Shown: piece by piece, positions 58,120 to 64,000 of the stretch
How the letters are laid out: each line of letters starts with the position of its first letter
How positions within the stretch are numbered: position 1 is the stretch's first letter
Source: Hemileia vastatrix
Taxonomy: Eukaryota; Basidiomycota; Pucciniomycetes; Pucciniales; Zaghouaniaceae
NCBI GenBank assembly: GCA_030280995.1
Contig: JASXTE010000001.1
Span: forward strand, 32,421,700 to 32,485,699
DNA: 64,000 bases
Reading direction: 5' to 3'
Notes under the pieces: generated by a model
The model's database searches: none
The model's input: only the letters and a program-made list of their open reading frames with translations
Told to the model about the DNA's origin: nothing
Program-made: the position numbers and the translations under genes

Positions 58120-59262
58120 TGTCAGCCAGGCTATTCCAGGAGTCCAGTAAATGATATGTTATCTTATAAGACCTGAAAGAGGGCGTAAGAATGGTATTTA
58201 ATGTATATAAATTAATATTTTACTGCATAATAAAATTATATAAGTATCTTATTACATATAAGTGTTATATTAATTTTATTGTTTATATAAATTTTTTATA
58301 CATATAAATTAAACATAATACATATTATATTCTACAAATAATGGCACATTTTTATGTATTTAATAATTATAAATTTATATTTAATTAATTGAAAAACATA
58401 TATTATAATTATAAGTGTAAAATTGACTTATAATATAATTAAATTAATTTTTTAAATTTATATATTAAATAATACCTTTCATATAATACTAAACAATAAT
58501 TAATGATGCTTCTTTTGACCCTTAATTGTGTCAGGAAAAACCAATTAATTAATTTATACCAAATTGAGATTAATTACATGTTTTGTTGCGTCAAAGTATT
58601 TTTTGTTTCACTTAAAATATCCTTAAATCAGACTGTACCATCTGTTTGGAATTATTTTTCTCATAGTTCCTATGTTCCAGTCTTGTTTAGTTATTCACTA
58701 TTTTTACTTATTGATTTGGGAATTAATGGCGGGAAAATTGGATTCTTAATTGGGGTTTTAATTATTTGTTTCATATTTTTCTCTAAATTGTTATGTTTCA
58801 CTTACTCTTTGATATACTTGTTTTATTCTATTATAATTATTGTATTTACAAATATAGTGGCGCTTCAGAGGACCCATTGCCTATAAAAGGGCCTTGGATA
58901 ATTCCCTGTAGCCTCATCACTTATTATACACTCAACAAATTAAATACACTTTTTATATTACGTTTATATTCTTTTTATTAGTAATAAAATTCTAATTAAA
59001 ATTCTATATAACAAATTAAAGGTTGCTTTAAGTCTGATAGTGATCATAGTGTCTGCTGCGCATAGCCCTTACATCATAATAATATTATTAATTAATAATA
59101 ACCTCATTTTTGTCACCTCTCAAGAAAACCGTCGTTGATTCCTCTCAATAAATTAAATAATTTTATTAAATTTTATTTCTCTTATTACCCATACTCCTTT
59201 TCTCCTTCTCCTCCTCTCATTTCTTCCCTCTTTTCTTATCTCTTCTAGACAACTGACCGACA
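58120..59262 (+). repeat. Element 4 3' LTR
   Basis: This 1143-bp copy is preceded by the purine tract AGAGTGAGGGAG. The TATA box TATAAAAG is at 58882-58889. It is followed by the target duplication ATTTA and then Element 5 gag. Confidence 0.95.
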
Positions 59263-60823
59263 ATTTAATTCCCTCACTCAATACAGATTCAAACCATAAT
59301 AAGGCCACATCTGAAAATAAAGATATTAATTTGGATGTAATTTCTTCATCAGGTAATTTGTATGAAAATTTTAAGTTATCAATTTGTTGAATCAATTGTT
59401 GCCAATCAGATTTTGAATCCCTGTCAAAATAAGGGTACTGATCTAACTTAGGCCAGTTCTTTTGGTTAATTTTTGCGTCCCTAACCTGAGGAATATTAAG
59501 TAATTCAATTACTTTAGAAAGATGATCATTTATGTCATCTTTTACTGATTTTATATTCTCAGAGCCCATGACACCATGTTCATGTTTGATCATTGGTTTA
59601 TCATATGAGTGTTTCATAAAAACTAGTACTCTTTCCACATAAGAGGTATTATCTTTTATTTTATCAGTATTTCTCAGAATGTTAGCTATTTCAATTTCTA
59701 CTCTTTGTAACCTATATTTTATTACAGGTACATGAGTTAAGGCATCATTCACATTTGAAAAAGACAATTTTACATGTCCCACTTTGGTAGCCATAATATT
59801 CTGTGAATGTTCCACTTTATTTTCTAAATTTTTAATCTCAGAGTTTAATCTTTTTTTTTCATTGATCAATTCATTATTTGAATTCTCAATAATTTTTAAC
59901 CTATTGGCTGTTGTATTCAATGATTATGTGAGTTTAATAATACACTTTCTGTATTATTCTTTGACTCTCTAGAGAATTTGTCCAATTTTTCAATTCATAA
60001 TAATAATTTGCTAATTATTTCTGATGCCATTGGATTTTCTTTTAGAAAATATTCATTTTTTTCTGTGTCCAATTCAGAAGAATCATCATCAGGTTCAAGA
60101 TTTAATTCATTTGGTTCCATTTTTATATTAATAGCATTATCCTGGTGGCCCATAAAACTATGTACATTGTCCTCATTTAAAGACAAGTTTAACATGTTAT
60201 TTTCAAATGAATAATTTTTTAAATCCTTATCAATTATATCCAATAACTCTATCAATTTCATTACCTATAATTAATTCATTGTTAGGATTATATAATTGAT
60301 CCTGAGAAGATGGATGAATTACCAAGGTCTTATTCCATTTCCCCTGCCTCTCCTTGTCTTTTCCCTGTAAGGGTGACTGCTGGAGCCCTGCTGTTGATGG
60401 TTGTTGTAGTTTTGGGCATACCAGTCCCACTTCCATTTGCTTAAAGTAAGTTTTTGGTCCTCCTCTTGGGCTGGAGGAGTGGCTCTGGGACTGTTGGATG
60501 CAACTGTTGTTGGTTGAGCCTTTATTTCCACCAGAGCTTGATTGACTTCTATGAAACCCTGAGCTGCTCTTTTCTCCAGATTGTTTATCTGGTATACTAT
60601 GTTGTTTACTCTTATTGTTAAGGCGTTCAGTAGAGTGGATAGGGATTGAATTTGTTCTTTTAAGGTATTTCTTGTTTTCTTTATTGATACCTGTTTTAAC
60701 AGTTTTTCCCTTTCCTCCAGAGACATTTGTGGAGTGTTGCTGTTTGTGGGGGAATCCTGGCCCTCTATTTGAATGTTCTGTAACAGGTCTTTCAGCTCTA
60801 GGTCTTAAGCTATAAGATTTTGC
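59263..60823 (-). pseudogene. Element 5 Gag, first part
   Basis: The intron-retained frame from the ORF-1 start has a TAG at 60824-60826. It is then open for 197 codons (60823-60233), overlapping the whole of ORF-1 exon 2 in a second frame. A TAA at 60230-60232 and a frame change follow (59995-60261 in another frame, with an acidic DDDSSELDTEKNE block). The capsid segment QYPYFDRDSKSDWQQLIQQI lies in the original frame near 59420. Homology ends at 59263, where Element 4 interrupts codon-level continuity with 50087. The rest of Gag is on the other side of that insertion. Confidence 0.8.
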
Positions 60824-60856
60824 CTAATTACTCACAATATCATTGATGTCACACAT
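60319..60856 (-). CDS. Element 5 accessory ORF (ORF-1), spliced, about 153 aa
   Basis: Exon 1 is 60856-60836 (seven codons, MCDINDI), the donor is GTGAGT, the intron is 60835-60757 (79 nt, ending GGCCAG), and exon 2 is 60756-60319. Exon 2 has a helical N-terminal part with heptads (about 60600-60690), Pro/Ala-rich linkers, the WKWDWYAQNY motif, a Gln/Ser stretch and an Arg-rich tail ending RPW before TAA. It lacks the PKGFKIKK block seen in the other copies and has a much shorter exon 1, so it is the most divergent member, yet it keeps phase 0 splicing and the W motif. The start is inferred from splicing. Confidence 0.55.
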
Positions 60857-61538
60857 TTTTATGTGAAATTTAATCAAAGAATTGAAATTTGAGATCTTAA
60901 AACTTCAAAAAGAGTTTTATCAATATTTATAAATACAAATGAAGACAATTTTATTGCTTACTTGTAGGTATTAATTGAATTTATAAATGCCAGAAGTCAA
61001 ATATGCTTTTATGTGGTCACTTGATTTGACTTCTCTACAATATGTAGCCGTGTTTTTATACTTAAAAAAGAAAATCTGTCAGTAAGATTCATTCAAAATA
61101 TTAAATGAATTTTACAAACCAATAAAAAGGGATTAAGAGTCTTGTTAATAGAAAAAAATTAATCAGTTTTTATTAACTGGTTTATTATCTGAAAAGATCA
61201 CAAACTTAATTGGTCTATTGACAGACTCCCACTAATAACAATTTTATGTTAAATTAGTGGTAAAAATTTTTATCTGCAAACATCACAAAATTTATTGGTC
61301 TATTGACAGACTCCCACTAATAAAAATTTTATGTTAAATTAGTGGTAAAATTGTTGATTCAATATCACAATTTTATTATATAAAAGGGCTTCTTTTTCTG
61401 AAATAACTATACAAGTGACCCCAACCTGTTGTAATTATCCAAATATTTCTATAGGGATTTTATTTACTTGTAGCCACTTTTTTGAATTTTTACTTACTGG
61501 AAGATAACCAACAGAATTCTTGAGGAAAGGTCCCCAAT
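60857..61538 (-). repeat. Element 5 leader with duplicated hairpin
   Basis: This is noncoding. A tandem duplication of period 85 (about 61190-61375) contains in each unit the perfect 8-bp inverted repeat CCACTAAT/ATTAGTGG (61229-61236 with 61253-61260; 61314-61321 with 61338-61345) and the common string TATTGACAGACTCCCACTAA. Next to the LTR the leader begins, on the minus strand, ATTGGGGACCTTTCC. Confidence 0.65.
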
Positions 61539-63030
61539 TGTTGGACTGAGTTCAAGTAAAGAGATGTGAGCTAATTTGAATGGTCAGTTGTCTAGAAGAT
61601 TTTAATGGTCCTATATGAATACTGTAGTACAAAATCCAATTAGTATTAAAATGTAACTCATTATAAGGATCTCAGTAATTTTAATCTCACTAATTATATA
61701 TGGTTTACAATCTTATAGTTTGTAGAGAGATTGATTTAATAGATTCAGATACTAATCAAAGACTTTATAAGTACTATTGATATGTATTTTAGTTGTATTG
61801 ATTATATGTTTAATTGTAATGATAAAGAATATAGAAAATAAGACCAAAAACCCCCTCCTTTTAAACACAATTACTTCCCCAATGACTCCCTTGATTTACC
61901 AGCTCTATAACCAGTTGATTACACCTCATTCCAACTAATAGAAATTTCCAGAAACAAAAATAGTGACCAGTAACATAATTAGAATGATATCACCTGTCAA
62001 AATCCTGTAGTAACAGGGATAATCCATCAAAATTAAAGAATAAGCAAAAAAGAGAGTATATGCGTATTATACATTAAAATAAAAGACTAAAAAGGGAAAA
62101 TTAAGACTAATTATTACTTAAAAGTAAGGGCGATTAACAGTAGAAATTTCGGGGCTAATCATCACATTATACTATGTGAAATCCCCATTCAAAAATAACC
62201 AAAATTGACTGAGAAACCACCAAAAAACCCAAAAAAGGGTGTGAGATGCAGGGTAACTACATGCAGTTCTTGGAAGGCGCTTTCATGAGTAAATCCTTGT
62301 CTAATTTAGGAGAATTTAAGCGTGGTAATAAATTAAAGCACCAAGAATGAGGTTATTAATGAAATTAGTACATATAAAGAGGGTCAATGCATTTATAATT
62401 AGGCTAGGACACTAAATAAGCACCTGTTGCCTATTTTAGTGTGTTTCCCCACAGTGGGCGTAGAATTTGGAGTAAATATAGTGTGAAAAAGATAAATTTG
62501 CTAAAAATGAAGCTATTCATATGGGAAAAATGCAGGCAGTATGTGGCGAGTACACAGAAGCCATTTCTGGCATAAAAACACTAAATTTGAAAAGTGTTAT
62601 TTTTATGCATTTTAGTAGCCAAATAAATAGCACTAATTAAAAAAATTGTTTTGTCAAAGCCCATTTTTAATATTATTAAATTTATAGCGCATATAATCAA
62701 CTTTTAAGTGATTTAAAGCACATTTCTTGGTTTTTACATAAAAAAATGAAAACAACTGCTTTAAGTCTACTTAAAAATTATGTAGCCTTATATTTAAGGA
62801 TCTTAAGATTACCCTAACATATTGCAACTTAATATTAAGTACATAATACTTATAAAAAGTGGATATATGCATGTATATAAGGTGTTATAATGGCATATTT
62901 TGTATATTATCATAAATTTACTTATGTATACTATTTGTGTACTCTAATTTATTGCTCCCATGTATAGTCCATGTGTTTATCATAACTTATAAGTACCTTT
63001 TACTCAGTCCAGGGGATAACCAGGCTGACA
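61539..63030 (-). repeat. Element 5 5' LTR
   Basis: The 1492 bp begin (minus strand) TGTCAGCCTGGTTATCC and end CTCAGTCCAACA. The inner half repeats at 44347-45625. The inner 100 bp resemble the old LTR pieces flanking Element 1. Probable TATA-like TTTAAAAGG lies on the minus strand near 61855, where the truncated copy has TATAAAAGG. Confidence 0.85.
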
Positions 63031-64000
63031 GGAAAGGTAGCTGAAACATCTAAACATTGTGTTATCTCACCTATCCTAATTTCTTATGAGAAAGATAAAG
63101 CCAGGTTATGTGGTGATTAAAGAGCATTAAACACTTATACTGTTAATGATATCTATCCTTTACCCAAAATTAGCTCCAAAAATGCTACCTTACAAGGTGC
63201 TAAATATATCAGCTGTTTAGATGGTAATAAAGGATATCAACAGGTACCTGTTGAGGAGAATTCTCAGAATTTTCTGATGATTGCCACTCATAAGGGTATT
63301 TATAAGTATGTTTGGATGCCATTTGGCCCCAAAAATGCCCCTTAGGTTTTTCAAAAAGTTATGGAAAACACATTTCATCAGGAAATATTTACAGCATGGC
63401 TGATGGTTCACATTGATTATATCATCATATTCTCTAAAACATTTGAGGACCATCTTTACCACCTGTGTAAAGTGTTGCATAAGATGGATGATATAAATAT
63501 GACACTTGCCTTGAAAAAACACCAATTTGGTTTTCATTTCTTAAAAGTGCTTGGTCATGTTGTATCAGGTTTTCAGATATGTGTTGACCAAAACAAAGTG
63601 GCAGCCATACAACAGGTGAAAGCTCCTACCACAGTTTGAGATCTCCAGAGTTTTTTGGGAATGTGTGAATACTATAGAAATTATATTAAAAATTATTAGG
63701 TCATGACATTACCCATTACATAATTAACTAGGAAAGATTTTACTTTTGTCTGGAACAGTGAAAGACAAAGAGCTTTTGACACTATAAAACATTGTTTGAT
63801 GTCAGAACCTATTCTTACTTTGCCTGACTTTAATCGACCATTTGTTTTATACACTGATGCCAGTTTTATTGGTCTTGATGCTGCTCTCCATCAAAAACAA
63901 GTTATGAATGATGAAGTATCAGAAGTATTATTTTGTTATAATTCAAGACCCTTGAGATATAGTGAATTGAAATATGGTTCCACTCAACTGGAAAGTTTAG
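63031..64000 (+). pseudogene. Element 3 reverse transcriptase and RNase H start (runs off the window)
   Basis: It opens in the middle of RT at a sequence equivalent to KYCVISPILISYEKDKARL. Recognisable blocks are KYISCLDGNKGYQQ, YVWMPFGPKNAP, a catalytic box degraded to HIDY, VLGHVVSGFQICVDQNK and the RNase H opening VLYTDASFIGL. In-frame stops occur, for example in place of the Tyr of GDYRAL (63118-63120) and at 63343 and 63637, so it is dead. It is most similar to Element 2. Confidence 0.85.

Larger units (their letters stand above)
50088..59262 (+). mobile_element. Element 4: Ty3 chromovirus, full length, young
   Basis: The element is 9175 bp with two 1143-bp LTRs and TSD ATTTA (50083-50087, 59263-59267), inserted in the gag of Element 5. 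I count about 17 substitutions between the LTRs (about 1.5%). Coding is nearly complete: ORF-1 is intact and Gag-Pol has two stops and three one-base deletions. The LTRs are longer than in Elements 1-3 and share only the tip TGTCAGCCAGGCT with them. Confidence 0.95.
44347..63030 (-). mobile_element. Element 5: Ty3 chromovirus, decayed, interrupted by Element 4
   Basis: Read leftwards the order is 5' LTR (63030-61539), leader, ORF-1 (60856-60319), gag (to 59263), interruption by Element 4, gag end and pol (50087-45804), 3' LTR (45625-44347, truncated). The gag sequence joins cleanly across Element 4 (FESVLSEGIK, then YSWN and WKALIE). No target duplication remains because the left LTR has lost its outer end together with part of the host Element 3. 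Confidence 0.9.
32970..64000 (+). mobile_element. Element 3: Ty3 chromovirus, split by two insertions and cut by the window
   Basis: The pieces are: 5' LTR 32970-33731, leader 33732-34559, leader end and ORF-1/gag 43163-44346, and reverse transcriptase/RNase H 63031-64000. Element 2 (with TSD ATATA) sits in the leader. Element 5 sits between gag and pol, where the gag 3' part, the protease and the start of RT are missing, so a deletion accompanied or followed that insertion. The RT part has several stops. The 3' LTR lies beyond the window. Confidence 0.85.

Noticed and set aside
59153..59262. C-terminal extension (Arg-rich) of the Element 5 gag frame
   Set aside because: The frame runs from Element 5 gag into the Element 4 3' LTR; it is a chimera made by the insertion.

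Overview
This is eukaryotic DNA, most likely from a basidiomycete fungus and probably a rust (Pucciniales). The evidence is one spliced host-type gene with short GT-AG introns, a fungal Tet/JBP-like oxygenase, a HARBI1 transposase, a Myb/SANT relic, and AT-rich DNA dominated by chromodomain Ty3 retrotransposons. The rust assignment is an inference from family resemblance; no species-level marker was seen.

Layout. Positions 1-2187 hold the 3' part of a LINE (reverse transcriptase, RNase H, poly-A). Positions 2.3-7.0 kb hold a minus-strand Ty1/copia element, followed by low-complexity DNA and a decayed copia-type gag (8.5-9.1 kb). At 10140-13850 lies a DNA transposon with perfect 31-bp terminal inverted repeats. 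It carries a truncated HARBI1-like transposase (minus) and a Tet/JBP-like 2-oxoglutarate dioxygenase gene (plus). The only convincing cellular gene is a six-exon MATE transporter (15102-17665). Two MITE-like repeats and a minus-strand Myb/SANT pseudogene lie in otherwise featureless AT-rich DNA up to 24.2 kb.

From 24.2 kb to the end the window is a nest of Ty3/gypsy chromoviruses from related families. Element 1 (24247-32890, plus, TSD TTTCT) has an intact 1.2-kb-codon pol. Element 3 (from 32970, plus) is split by Element 2 (34560-43157, minus, TSD ATATA) and by Element 5 (44347-63030, minus). Element 5 is itself split by Element 4 (50088-59262, plus, TSD ATTTA). Element 3 resumes as reverse transcriptase at 63031 and runs off the window.

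Main discovery candidate. All five Ty3 copies share the same 5' coding plan. A short first exon is followed by a 55-79 nt GT-AG intron whose length is always 1 modulo 3. Splicing joins the exon to a frame encoding a separate accessory protein of about 190-205 aa (acidic start, coiled coil, proline-rich part, W-x-W-[DE] motif, basic tail). If the intron is retained, the same start codon reads a different frame that runs, nearly stop-free in every copy, straight into Gag-Pol. About 500 nt are therefore open in two frames, and splicing looks like the switch between accessory protein and Gag-Pol. The leaders before this exon carry tandem arrays of a small hairpin, and pol ends in an AT-hook-like patch plus chromodomain. 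A second notable item is the Tet/JBP-type oxygenase carried inside the Harbinger-like element.
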